The notes under the pieces were generated by a model. It was not told where the DNA came from, ran no database searches, and saw only the letters and a list, made by a program, of their open reading frames with translations. From NCBI GenBank assembly GCA_964463485.1, contig CAYXDO010000170.1:1-22786 (forward strand): a DNA stretch of 22,786 bases. The letters are read 5' to 3'. The stretch's first letter is position 1. Every line of letters starts with the position of its first letter. Shown piece after piece: positions 1 through 7,665 of the stretch. Origin of the DNA: CAYXDO01 sp964463485. Its GTDB lineage: Bacteria > Myxococcota > Kuafuiibacteriia > Kuafuiibacteriales > Kuafuiibacteriaceae. A program made the position numbers and the translations under genes.

Positions 1-173
1 ACGCAGACGATCTGACGCAGACGCAGACGCAGACGATCCGACGCAGACGCAGACGCAGAGTCGCAGACGATCCGACGCAGACGTTCTGACGCAGACGCAG
101 AGTCGCAGACGATCGCAGACGGTCAGTCGCAGACGATCCTTGGCTACGCAGACGCAGACGATCTGACGCTGAC
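1..173. repeat. Degenerate GACGCA/GACGATC tandem repeat
   Basis: Runs of one to three GACGCA hexamers are punctuated by GACGATC followed by C, T or G. GACGATC occurs six times, starting at 6, 32, 66, 108, 132 and 157, with intervals of 24 to 42 bp. Variants GACGTTC (79) and GACGGTC (118) are also present. The array starts at or before the left edge and stops only a few bases from the kinase stop codon at 174-176, so it forms the whole 3' flank seen for that gene. Several frames through it are open, but the spacing mixes frames, so a coding role is not supported. There are no unique spacers, so it is not a CRISPR array. Confidence 0.9.
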
Positions 174-2273
174 TTACAAATAGACGAGGGCGGCGATCGC
201 CAACACTAGAATCAGCGCCGACGCGGCGATGATGATTACCGCGGTGCTCGGGCCTCCCGTTGCGTAGGCCGACCGTCTCGCGGAGTCCGTCCATTGGATC
301 CGCAGCGCATCCATTCTCGTGAGGACTTCGGCGGCGGTTTGCGGCCGCTTCGAGGGATCTTTTTGGAGCAGCGACATCACGAGCGGCCCGACCCCGCTTG
401 CCTCGGGCGCTGGCTCAGGGGAGGCGTTGACGTGCTGCTCGAGGAGCTCTGCGATCCCTCCGATGAACGGGGGCTCTCCGCTCAACATCGCGTACATGAC
501 GACTCCGAGTGAGTAGAGATCCGAGGGCGGCCCCACGGTGCTCGTGCCGACGATCTGTTCAGGGGCCATGTACATGGGTGTGCCCACGATTTGTCCGACG
601 CGTGTGAGCGCTTCATGGTCTCCGAGGAAAGCTCGCGCGATGCCGAAGTCGAGCACTTTCACGCGGTCTCCCGGACCGATCATGACATTCGCGGGTTTGA
701 GATCTCGGTGTACGAGCCCCTCGGCGTGAGCCGCGCCGAGACCCGACGCGATTTGTCTCCCAAGCTCGAGGACTCGCTGCGGCGGCAGTGGTGCTTCGAG
801 CTTGATCAGGTTGCCGAGCGTACGTCCCTCGAGCAGCTCCATGGAGAGGAACGGCAGCCCGTCGTCCGTCTTGCCACAGTCGAAGAGCGACACGAGGTTC
901 GGATGGGACACACGCGAGAGGAACTTGGCTTCTCGAACGAGGCGTTCGGCGGCGTCAGGTGTCTCCGACGCGGTGAGGACTTTGACCGCGCAACGCGACC
1001 CCAAGATCTCGTGAGTGGCCGCGTAGACGGTCGCGAACGAGCCGACGCCGATCACGGACTCGACACGGTAACCTCGAATGAGTTGACCGATTCGGTGGTC
1101 GCCTTCCGTACCGTCCGCCGTTGCTTCGGTCCCCGAGCGCCGCTTCGGTTTCTCGGGTGACTCAGGACGAGTGCTCGGCCCGATGTTTTGTCGAATTCGA
1201 GGAATCATCGGCGCCGGCAGATCCTCGTCGGCGGTGGCGACCTCGAGGTGAGAGGGTGCGGGCGGAGCCAGCAGTCCCGAGCCATCGACGGTTGCGATCT
1301 CATCGTCTCGCGCCGCTCGATACACGCTGTCGAGGTGCGGGAGCTCCATCGCAGACAGCGGCTTGGGCTCGCCTCGCTCGCGCTTGGCTCGCCAGCCTTC
1401 GAGAAACTCGCGGAGCTCTCTTCGCCGCGCCCCGTTGGACAGGCGGATCGCGAGCACTTCGGAGATTCGCGCCGCGAGCTCACCGCAGCTCGAGAGCCGC
1501 TGATCTCGCTCGAGCGCGGTGGATCGAGTGAGTACGTCACGAAGGTCGTCCGGAAGGGGACCGAGTCGAACCCCGTCTACAGCCCTTCGGATCGGCTCAC
1601 TCGACAGGATCGCCGCGAGGATGGCTGCGAGCCCAAAGACGTCCGCTCGCGCGTCTGGTTCGAGCTCGAGGTTGATCTCCGGGGGAAGCGGGCCGAGCAC
1701 CTCGTGCTCTCCGGCGATCGTTCCCGAGGCCGCGCTCTCGGCAAAATACCGCCCGAGGCCATCGACGCGAACGTTTCCGTCTCGCGCGATCAGCAGGTCT
1801 TCGACGCGGAGCGTCCCGTGGACCACGCCGCTGGCGTGAGCCCGATCGAGGGATCGCGCGGCCGTCGCGATCACGTGCATCGAGATTTCGGCGGGCGCGA
1901 CGCGATGGAGCTCGCCCAGGTGCAAGTCCGTCACGTTCGGGCGGGCAATGAACGGTCGACCATCGAGGACGCCGTGATCGAGCACCTCGACGATCCCCGG
2001 CAAACGCAACTTCGTGGCCCGCGAGAGCTCGTCCCGAATGGCTCGGTCCGCGGCTTCGAACAGCTGCACCGCATCGGAGAGCCGCTCGACCCGAACGGGC
2101 GTTCCTTCGCGCTTGGCTTCGAAGCGCTCGAACGGATGCCCCGAATCGAGGGCTTCGACGATCGTGTACCGCTCGCTCGTGCCGCTGATGTTCCTCGGAA
2201 GGTGCAACCTCCCTGAGGATGCCACGAGGTCGAAAGGGGTGGCGACTTTGCGGCTATCTAAGCTCACTCTCAT
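174..2273 (-). CDS. Tail-anchored Ser/Thr kinase with tandem pseudokinase and kinase domains
   Basis: A 699-residue protein with two kinase folds. Residues about 36-275 are kinase-like but degenerate: the VAIK lysine position is Glu63, HRD reads HGT (152-154), the metal-binding Asn position is Asp159, and DFG appears as GLG (172-174). Residues about 402-655 form an intact Hanks-type kinase: glycine loop GVGSFATVY, Lys431, HRDLKPAN (522-529), DFG (542-544) and APEQ (571-573). A charged Pro-rich linker joins them. The only hydrophobic stretch is at the very C-terminus (about 678-698), followed by no soluble domain, so both kinase domains should face the cytoplasm. The ATG at 2273 overlaps the ATG of the divergent lipoprotein gene. 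GTG at codon 17 is an alternative start; neither has a clear Shine-Dalgarno sequence. Substrate unknown. Confidence 0.95.
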   Translation of the reverse strand: MRVSLDSRKVATPFDLVASSGRLHLPRNISGTSERYTIVEALDSGHPFERFEAKREGTPVRVERLSDAVQLFEAADRAIRDELSRATKLRLPGIVEVLDHGVLDGRPFIARPNVTDLHLGELHRVAPAEISMHVIATAARSLDRAHASGVVHGTLRVEDLLIARDGNVRVDGLGRYFAESAASGTIAGEHEVLGPLPPEINLELEPDARADVFGLAAILAAILSSEPIRRAVDGVRLGPLPDDLRDVLTRSTALERDQRLSSCGELAARISEVLAIRLSNGARRRELREFLEGWRAKRERGEPKPLSAMELPHLDSVYRAARDDEIATVDGSGLLAPPAPSHLEVATADEDLPAPMIPRIRQNIGPSTRPESPEKPKRRSGTEATADGTEGDHRIGQLIRGYRVESVIGVGSFATVYAATHEILGSRCAVKVLTASETPDAAERLVREAKFLSRVSHPNLVSLFDCGKTDDGLPFLSMELLEGRTLGNLIKLEAPLPPQRVLELGRQIASGLGAAHAEGLVHRDLKPANVMIGPGDRVKVLDFGIARAFLGDHEALTRVGQIVGTPMYMAPEQIVGTSTVGPPSDLYSLGVVMYAMLSGEPPFIGGIAELLEQHVNASPEPAPEASGVGPLVMSLLQKDPSKRPQTAAEVLTRMDALRIQWTDSARRSAYATGGPSTAVIIIAASALILVLAIAALVYL

Positions 2274-3615
2274 GAGCTACGGTCCGAGCGTGCGGCGCGC
2301 GAGCCCGCTGTTGTACGTCGCGATCGGTGCGTGCGGGGCTCCACCCTCTCCCCAACCGCCCGAGCTACGCCCAGAGCCTCCCAGCGCGAACGACTGCGAC
2401 CCCACGCCCCGTGTCGCGCACGCGCCCTTTCACTTCGCGGACCTCCAAGCTGGCCGTTCGTGTCGTGTGTTTTTGGAGCAAGACGAGTGCGTCGTCGCCA
2501 TCTTCGATGATTGCACCGACCCTACGCGGCACTTCGAGGGGCGCGCCACGGCCGAGGGAGGGATCTGGTTGTCTCCCGAGCACACGGTGGCTCCGACCGC
2601 GACCCCGCCTTCTCGCTGCGAGGGTATAGTGGCCGACCGAGACACGCCCCACGCGTCGGTGCGCTTGGATTGCCGCGGCGCGGGTCTGACTCGGCATCGC
2701 GGATTCTTCTTAGAGCGTGTAGATCCATCAGCGACGCCACCGCTCGCCTTCGAGTCTTCCGTCGAGCTGCCCGGGGACATCGTCGGTCTCGCGAGTGAAG
2801 GAAGGGTCCTGGTCGCGGGTGGGAGTTCCGGGCTGTACGACGCAGCCGGCGAGCTTCGCGTCGCCGCGGCCTCGCCAGTGGCGATCGCCGAAGGTACCGG
2901 GTCGACGCTCGTGGTGGCCACCCAAACGGAGCTCCTCGTCGTAGATTGGGACGCGCGACAGGTGGTGAGATCCAAGAGCCTCTCAGGCGAAGTCATCGGT
3001 CTCACGCTGAATGTCGAAGGTACGGAAATCCTCGTTGGCGTAGCGGCCGGCACAGCGAGCTCCGTGCGCAGGTTCGCGGTGTCGGACTTGAACCAGCTCG
3101 GTACGGCCCTCGAGCTCCCGGCCCGCCTCGCGGCCATCGCGCCTGTGCCGCTAGGAGGCGAGCATCGGTTCGCGGTACTCATTCCGCGAGACGCCGGCGC
3201 GTTCGGGACGGCCTCGGAGCTCTGGTTGCTCGACGGCTCGATGGCGCCGAAGAAGACGGTGGAGGTCGATGTCGAGGGAGCGAGCGTCTCTCCGCTGACG
3301 AACGATCGAATCGCGGTCTTCGCGAAAGGTCGCAACCTGTATCTCGAGGTCGACCTTCTGGGTGTTGAGTCAGTGGCCCCGGTGCCGTACTTGGATCGCG
3401 CGACGTCCTACGCCGCCAATGCTGCGCGGGCGATCGTGGCAGGATCCGACGAAGTGGGACCGGTCGTCGCGCTAGTCGACGTCTCGGTGCTTCGAGCAAA
3501 GCATGGCGTCTCGAGGCTCACGAGCTCGGAGGTCCGGTACATCAAAGACGACGGTGACGTCGTGTGGCTCGCGGCCGGAAGAGAGCTCGTGAAGGCTGTG
3601 GCCTCGAACCCATGA
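2272..3615 (+). CDS. Putative lipoprotein with beta-propeller-like body
   Basis: A 447-residue protein, not recognised as a named family. The N-terminus has two arginines, a short hydrophobic run and a lipobox-like IGAC with Cys21, followed by a Pro-rich stretch typical of the linker after a lipid-modified cysteine. Several further cysteines (42, 64, 73, 81 and others) lie in the N-terminal third and suggest disulfides outside the cytoplasm. From about residue 160 the sequence is a series of short hydrophobic beta-strand-like segments separated by Gly/Asp turns, which suggests a WD/PQQ-type propeller; this is inference. It is divergent from the pseudokinase-kinase gene and its TGA overlaps the rsgA ATG. 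GTG at codon 7 is an alternative start that still leaves a short signal peptide. Confidence 0.8.
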   Translation: MSYGPSVRRASPLLYVAIGACGAPPSPQPPELRPEPPSANDCDPTPRVAHAPFHFADLQAGRSCRVFLEQDECVVAIFDDCTDPTRHFEGRATAEGGIWLSPEHTVAPTATPPSRCEGIVADRDTPHASVRLDCRGAGLTRHRGFFLERVDPSATPPLAFESSVELPGDIVGLASEGRVLVAGGSSGLYDAAGELRVAAASPVAIAEGTGSTLVVATQTELLVVDWDARQVVRSKSLSGEVIGLTLNVEGTEILVGVAAGTASSVRRFAVSDLNQLGTALELPARLAAIAPVPLGGEHRFAVLIPRDAGAFGTASELWLLDGSMAPKKTVEVDVEGASVSPLTNDRIAVFAKGRNLYLEVDLLGVESVAPVPYLDRATSYAANAARAIVAGSDEVGPVVALVDVSVLRAKHGVSRLTSSEVRYIKDDGDVVWLAAGRELVKAVASNP

Positions 3616-4637
3616 GTTGGTCGTTCGATCTGGAGGACTTGGGTTTTCGGCGGACTCACGCGGAAGACCTTGCGGCGCTAGAAGATTCCGCGCTGATCCC
3701 GCTCCGAGTCATCGAAGTGCATCGCAAGACCTGCGCAGCCATCGGGCCCCAAGGCGAAGTTGCGGTGACGCTCTCCAAACGCGTGCGCCACACGAGCGCG
3801 TCGACGCTCGAGCTGCCTGCGGTCGGCGATTGGATCGCGGTTCGCGCTGAGCGAGGTGAGCATCGCCTGGAGGCCACGCTCGCGAGGACCTCTCTGCTGG
3901 CGCGCCGCACCGCCAACGCCGAGCCGCAGGCGCTCGCGGCCAACGTGGACGTCGCGTTCATCGTCGGCGCGTTGAACAAAGAGCTCAATGTTCGCAGGAT
4001 GGAGCGATACCTCGCGCTGGCACTCGAAGGAGGCGCGGAGCCGGTAGTGGTCCTCAACAAGAGTGATCTCGTCGACGACCCCGACGAGCTCGTCGCGCTC
4101 GTGAAGGCGCAGCTCGGCGACGTACAAGTGGTCGCGGTGAGCGCGACCGGAGGCGTTGGAATCGAGGCGCTCTCACGAAAGCTGGAGCGCGGCGTGACCG
4201 CTGTGTTTCTAGGATCGTCGGGCGTCGGCAAGTCGTCGCTGGTCAATCGCCTCCTCGGCAACGAGGCGCTCCTCGTCGGTGAGGTGCGCAGCTGGGACGA
4301 TCGAGGTCGCCACACGACCTCGCGTCGACAGCTGATTCCCACGCGTACCGGTCTGCTGGTCGATACGCCGGGCCTGCGAGAGGTCGAACCGTGGGCCGCC
4401 GCGCACGGGGTCGCCGCCACGTTTCCAGAGATCGATGAGCGCTTGGGCTCCTGTCGATTTTCGGATTGCCAACATGAGTCCGAACCCGGCTGCGCCGTCC
4501 TCGAAGCGGTAGAGGCCGGTGAAATTCAGAGTGAGCGTTTCGAAAGCTGGAGGAAACTCCAGCAGCAGCAGGCCGAACAAGGACCGTGGAGAGGGCCGAA
4601 GGCGGGAACGCGAACACCGAGGATGCGCAAAAGTTAG
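3612..4637 (+). CDS. rsgA: Ribosome small subunit-dependent GTPase A
   Basis: A 341-residue RsgA/YjeQ-type GTPase, known to act in late 30S subunit maturation. The GTPase motifs are circularly permuted as the family requires: G4 NKSD (149-152) and G5 SATG (177-180) come before G1 GSSGVGKSS (201-209) and G3 DTPG (251-254). An OB-fold-like N-terminal region precedes them. The C-terminal zinc site is visible as Cys281, Cys286, His288 and Cys294. The ATG at 3612 gives the normal family length and overlaps the upstream lipoprotein stop as ATGA, so translation is probably coupled. The coupling to a predicted lipoprotein gene is unusual. The C-terminal tail is basic and Gln-rich. Confidence 0.95.
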   Translation: MSWSFDLEDLGFRRTHAEDLAALEDSALIPLRVIEVHRKTCAAIGPQGEVAVTLSKRVRHTSASTLELPAVGDWIAVRAERGEHRLEATLARTSLLARRTANAEPQALAANVDVAFIVGALNKELNVRRMERYLALALEGGAEPVVVLNKSDLVDDPDELVALVKAQLGDVQVVAVSATGGVGIEALSRKLERGVTAVFLGSSGVGKSSLVNRLLGNEALLVGEVRSWDDRGRHTTSRRQLIPTRTGLLVDTPGLREVEPWAAAHGVAATFPEIDERLGSCRFSDCQHESEPGCAVLEAVEAGEIQSERFESWRKLQQQQAEQGPWRGPKAGTRTPRMRKS

Positions 4638-4747
4638 TTGGTCAGAAGCCCCGCGAGCTCGGTGGACGAGAAAACCCCGTCCGCCTCAAGGCGGCCACAC
4701 GTACGTCGACAGTCGGGCGTGTGCCTGCTACGAGCCAGCGAACCTCC

Positions 4748-4753
4748 AAGGAG
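4748..4753 (+). promoter_or_regulatory. Ribosome binding site of ald
   Basis: AAGGAG lies 9 bases before the ATG at 4763. It is one of the few strong Shine-Dalgarno sequences in the window and fixes the ald start, excluding the longer in-frame extension back to 4586 that would overlap rsgA. Confidence 0.75.
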
Positions 4754-4762
4754 TCGAATCGA

Positions 4763-5860
4763 ATGATCGTCGGCGTACCACGCGAAATCAAAGCTCACGA
4801 GTACCGAGTTGCTCTTCTTCCAGTCGGCGCCAGGCTGCTCGTCCAGGCCGGCCATCAAGTCCTCGTCCAACGCGGCGCCGGGATCTCGAGCGGCTTCGAC
4901 GACGCGCTCTACGAGAAAGCCGGCGCCAAGCTCGTCGACGAAGCTCGAGAGGTCTTCGATCGCGCCGACATGATCGTGAAGGTGAAGGAGCCTATCGGCC
5001 GCGAGCTCGAGATGATGAAACGCGGCCAGGTCGTCTTCACGTACTTCCACTTCGCCGCGGACAAAGCTCTCACCGAAGGGTGCTTGCGCGCGGGCATTGC
5101 GGCAGTAGCCTACGAGACGCTGACCGATAGCCTCGGCAGGCTGCCTCTGTTGACGCCGATGAGCGAGGTCGCCGGCCGCATGAGCGTGCAGGAAGGGGCC
5201 AAATACCTCGAGAAGCCGATGATGGGTCGGGGCATTCTGCTTGGCGGCGTGACCGGGGTCGAGCCGGGCAACGTCCTCATTCTCGGCGGCGGAGTCGTCG
5301 GCACCAACGCCGCACGAATGGCTGCGGGCCTCGGCGCGAACGTGACGATCATGGATGTGAATCTCGATCGACTGCGACAACTCGACGAGATCATGCCCCC
5401 CAACGTGCAAGGCATTTATTCGGACCCGGACGCCATCGCCGAGCATGCGAAAGAGGCCGACCTCATCATTGGCGCCGTGTTGATTCCGGGAGCGCGGTGT
5501 CCGATTCTGATTCCACGCGCCATGCTGAGGGACATGAAGCCGGGCGCGGTGATCGTCGACGTCGGGGTCGATCAGGGCGGCTGTGTGGAGACGATTCACC
5601 CCACGACTCATGACAATCCGACCTATCTGGTGGACGGGATCGTCCACTACGGCGTGGCCAACATGCCCGGCGCGGTGGGTCGTACCAGTACTCAGGCGCT
5701 CTGTCATGCGACTCAGCCGTACGTGCTCGATTTGGCCTCGCGCGGCCTCGACAAGTTGATCGCGACCAAGCCGGCGTTTCGCGATGCGCTCAACATGCGA
5801 GACGGAAAGCTCACCAACCGCCCGGTAGCCGAAGCGCACGACCTCCCGTTCGACGGCTGA
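4763..5860 (+). CDS. ald: Alanine dehydrogenase
   Basis: A 365-residue NAD-dependent L-alanine dehydrogenase, which reversibly deaminates alanine to pyruvate and ammonium. It starts with MIVGVPREIK, the typical Ald N-terminus. Residues known to matter in the family fall at the expected numbers: Arg15, Lys75 and His96 (substrate and catalysis) and Asp270. The Rossmann fold shows GGGVVG (175-180) with the acidic NAD-ribose-binding Asp198. The length is normal for the family. A 125 bp gap separates it from rsgA, and it has its own strong ribosome binding site, so it may be transcribed separately. Nothing in the flanking signalling genes suggests a direct link. Confidence 0.97.
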   Translation: MIVGVPREIKAHEYRVALLPVGARLLVQAGHQVLVQRGAGISSGFDDALYEKAGAKLVDEAREVFDRADMIVKVKEPIGRELEMMKRGQVVFTYFHFAADKALTEGCLRAGIAAVAYETLTDSLGRLPLLTPMSEVAGRMSVQEGAKYLEKPMMGRGILLGGVTGVEPGNVLILGGGVVGTNAARMAAGLGANVTIMDVNLDRLRQLDEIMPPNVQGIYSDPDAIAEHAKEADLIIGAVLIPGARCPILIPRAMLRDMKPGAVIVDVGVDQGGCVETIHPTTHDNPTYLVDGIVHYGVANMPGAVGRTSTQALCHATQPYVLDLASRGLDKLIATKPAFRDALNMRDGKLTNRPVAEAHDLPFDG

Positions 5861-5919
5861 GCCCCTCCCCTCCTCAGGTCGGGGCACACAATCTCCCCGT
5901 TCCTGGTATCCTCGTCGAA

Positions 5920-7665
5920 GTGCTCTCGTTCTTTCGTTGCCCAGCCTGCAGTCGCAGGTTCGAGGCCGAGCGGGACGTGTGTCCGCACGACGGGACGATG
6001 AGCATTCGTCTCGGCAGCCCGCGCGAGATCGGTCGGCGGTACGGTGGGTACGAGTTGCAAGAAGCGCTCGGCGCGGGCGGCATGGGTGAAGTGTATCGGG
6101 CAAGTGCCCCCGACGGTCGCCCTGTGGCCATCAAGCTCCTGACGAAGACTGGGTCGACGAAGGCGAGTCGTCGATTTCTTCGCGAGATCGAAATTGCGCG
6201 AAATACTCAACATCCGAACCTGATTTCGGTCGAAGCCTTCGGGTCCGAGCCGGACGGGCGAATTTGGTACGCGATGGAGTTTCTCGAGGGTCGGTCCATT
6301 CACGAGGAGCTCTCTCTGCAAGGTCCGATGAAGCCAGACAGAGTCGCGGCTCGCCTCCGGGACATCGCCTCCGGTCTCGACGCGCTCCATCGAGCGAAGG
6401 TGGTCCATCGAGACTTGAAGCCCGCCAACATCATGCTGGTCGGCGAAGAGCGGGAGAGTGCGAAAATTCTCGACTTCGGGGTCGCTCACGTCGGCGGCGC
6501 GGAAGGAGAGGAGCTCACCCAACTCACTCGCACGGGCGCGTTTCTCGGGACTCCCATATTCATGGCTCCCGAGCAGCTCGCCGGAGAGACCGCTACGCCG
6601 GCCTGCGACGTATACTCTCTGGGTGTGATCGCCTACGCCATGTTGACCGGAAGATCGCCGTGGCAAGCGTCGGGCGCCAAATTGCTCGTGGAGCGCCTCT
6701 CCGTGCGTGAGCCGCCCGCGCTGCCGCCCTGCGGCGGTCTCGAGGGGGTCGTCGGCGCGATGCTCGTGTTCGAAGCCGATGGCCGCCCCCGCCACGCGCG
6801 CGCCGTGCTCGACCTCCTCGAACGCCTCGAAGGCGCGAAGACCGAGCAGGGGCGGCGCGCGCCAACGAAGGTGATCGAACGCGCTCCGCCGCGAGCTACG
6901 AACGAGGCTCCGCTCAACTCGCGGAGCTCATCGACAACACCGGTGATTCTAGGGGCCCCCGAAGCTCCGCCGAGGATTCCCGTCGAGCGGAGTGCGAGGT
7001 TCCTAAGACTCCTGGCGATGGGAGCCGGCGTAGTGCTGATGGGTTCGACGGCGACCGGTTTGTTCTTGATGCGTACCCGGCCGACCGAGGCCGTGACGGT
7101 CGAGTACGTGGAGCGCGTGGCGCCTCCGCCCGCTCCGCCGCCTGCGCCACCGAGTCTGCCCCCGATCACTTCGAAGCCCGCCGAAGTGACTCCAAACAAC
7201 ACCGCCGCAGATCCGCCCCTCGAGCGCGCTCACCCACCTCCGCGGCCCGAGCCATCGTCGCCGCCGAGGAAGGAGAAGTCGTTCGAGGAGCTCGATCGGG
7301 CGCTCGAAGCTCAACTGATGGCCAAAGGGTTGCTGCCCGAGGACCTTCCGAAGCTCTCTGCGGAGTTCGGCGAGGCCTGGATGAGTTGGCGAGAAGGCGG
7401 CGCTCGGGACGCTGATTTTCGACTCATCCACGACAAGCTGCGCGTCGCGATCGAAGGAGAGGGTGCCTCGCGCGCGGTCCTCGAGGCCAAGCTCGATCGC
7501 GTCTTGACGCGCCTTCGCGCCTCCGCGGGCAGCGACCCCTCGGCATCGGAACGCCAAGCCGCCTATCTGGCGCTCCGAGAGCAACTCTCCCGCAGCCCGG
7601 CCGGATCCAAGTCGAACGAGCTCGCCAGGGCCATCAGCCGACTCGAAGTCAGCCTCCCGAAGTAG
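5920..7665 (+). CDS. Transmembrane Ser/Thr kinase with N-terminal zinc-ribbon-like motif
   Basis: A 581-residue protein with a GTG start. An N-terminal CPAC (7-10) and CPHDGT (21-26) resemble the short zinc-ribbon lead seen in many myxobacterial kinases; only three cysteines plus a His are present. The kinase domain (about 44-305) is intact: glycine loop GAGGMGEVY, Lys72, HRDLKPAN (163-170), DFG (185-187) and APEQ (216-219). One membrane helix (about 362-384) is followed by a Pro-rich stalk (401-450) and a charged, probably helical region of about 130 residues, predicted to lie outside the cytoplasm. An ATG at 5998 would remove the cysteine motif and is less likely. The 3' end overlaps the convergent histidine kinase gene by 17 bp. 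Ligand and substrates are unknown. Confidence 0.94.
   Translation: MLSFFRCPACSRRFEAERDVCPHDGTMSIRLGSPREIGRRYGGYELQEALGAGGMGEVYRASAPDGRPVAIKLLTKTGSTKASRRFLREIEIARNTQHPNLISVEAFGSEPDGRIWYAMEFLEGRSIHEELSLQGPMKPDRVAARLRDIASGLDALHRAKVVHRDLKPANIMLVGEERESAKILDFGVAHVGGAEGEELTQLTRTGAFLGTPIFMAPEQLAGETATPACDVYSLGVIAYAMLTGRSPWQASGAKLLVERLSVREPPALPPCGGLEGVVGAMLVFEADGRPRHARAVLDLLERLEGAKTEQGRRAPTKVIERAPPRATNEAPLNSRSSSTTPVILGAPEAPPRIPVERSARFLRLLAMGAGVVLMGSTATGLFLMRTRPTEAVTVEYVERVAPPPAPPPAPPSLPPITSKPAEVTPNNTAADPPLERAHPPPRPEPSSPPRKEKSFEELDRALEAQLMAKGLLPEDLPKLSAEFGEAWMSWREGGARDADFRLIHDKLRVAIEGEGASRAVLEAKLDRVLTRLRASAGSDPSASERQAAYLALREQLSRSPAGSKSNELARAISRLEVSLPK

Noticed and set aside
1188..2216. Long plus-strand open frame (342 codons) opposite the pseudokinase
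   Set aside because: It is antisense to a gene with clear kinase motifs. Its translation is Arg-rich and low in hydrophobic pattern, as expected for a GC-rich shadow frame.
4681..4694. rsgA terminator hairpin CCGCC-TCAA-GGCGG
   Set aside because: The stem is only 5 bp, has no T-run and lies 43 bases after the stop; a chance hairpin is likely at this GC content.
4634..6103. Long minus-strand open frame (489 codons) opposite ald
   Set aside because: ald on the plus strand has all its catalytic residues and a strong ribosome binding site; the antisense product has no family features.
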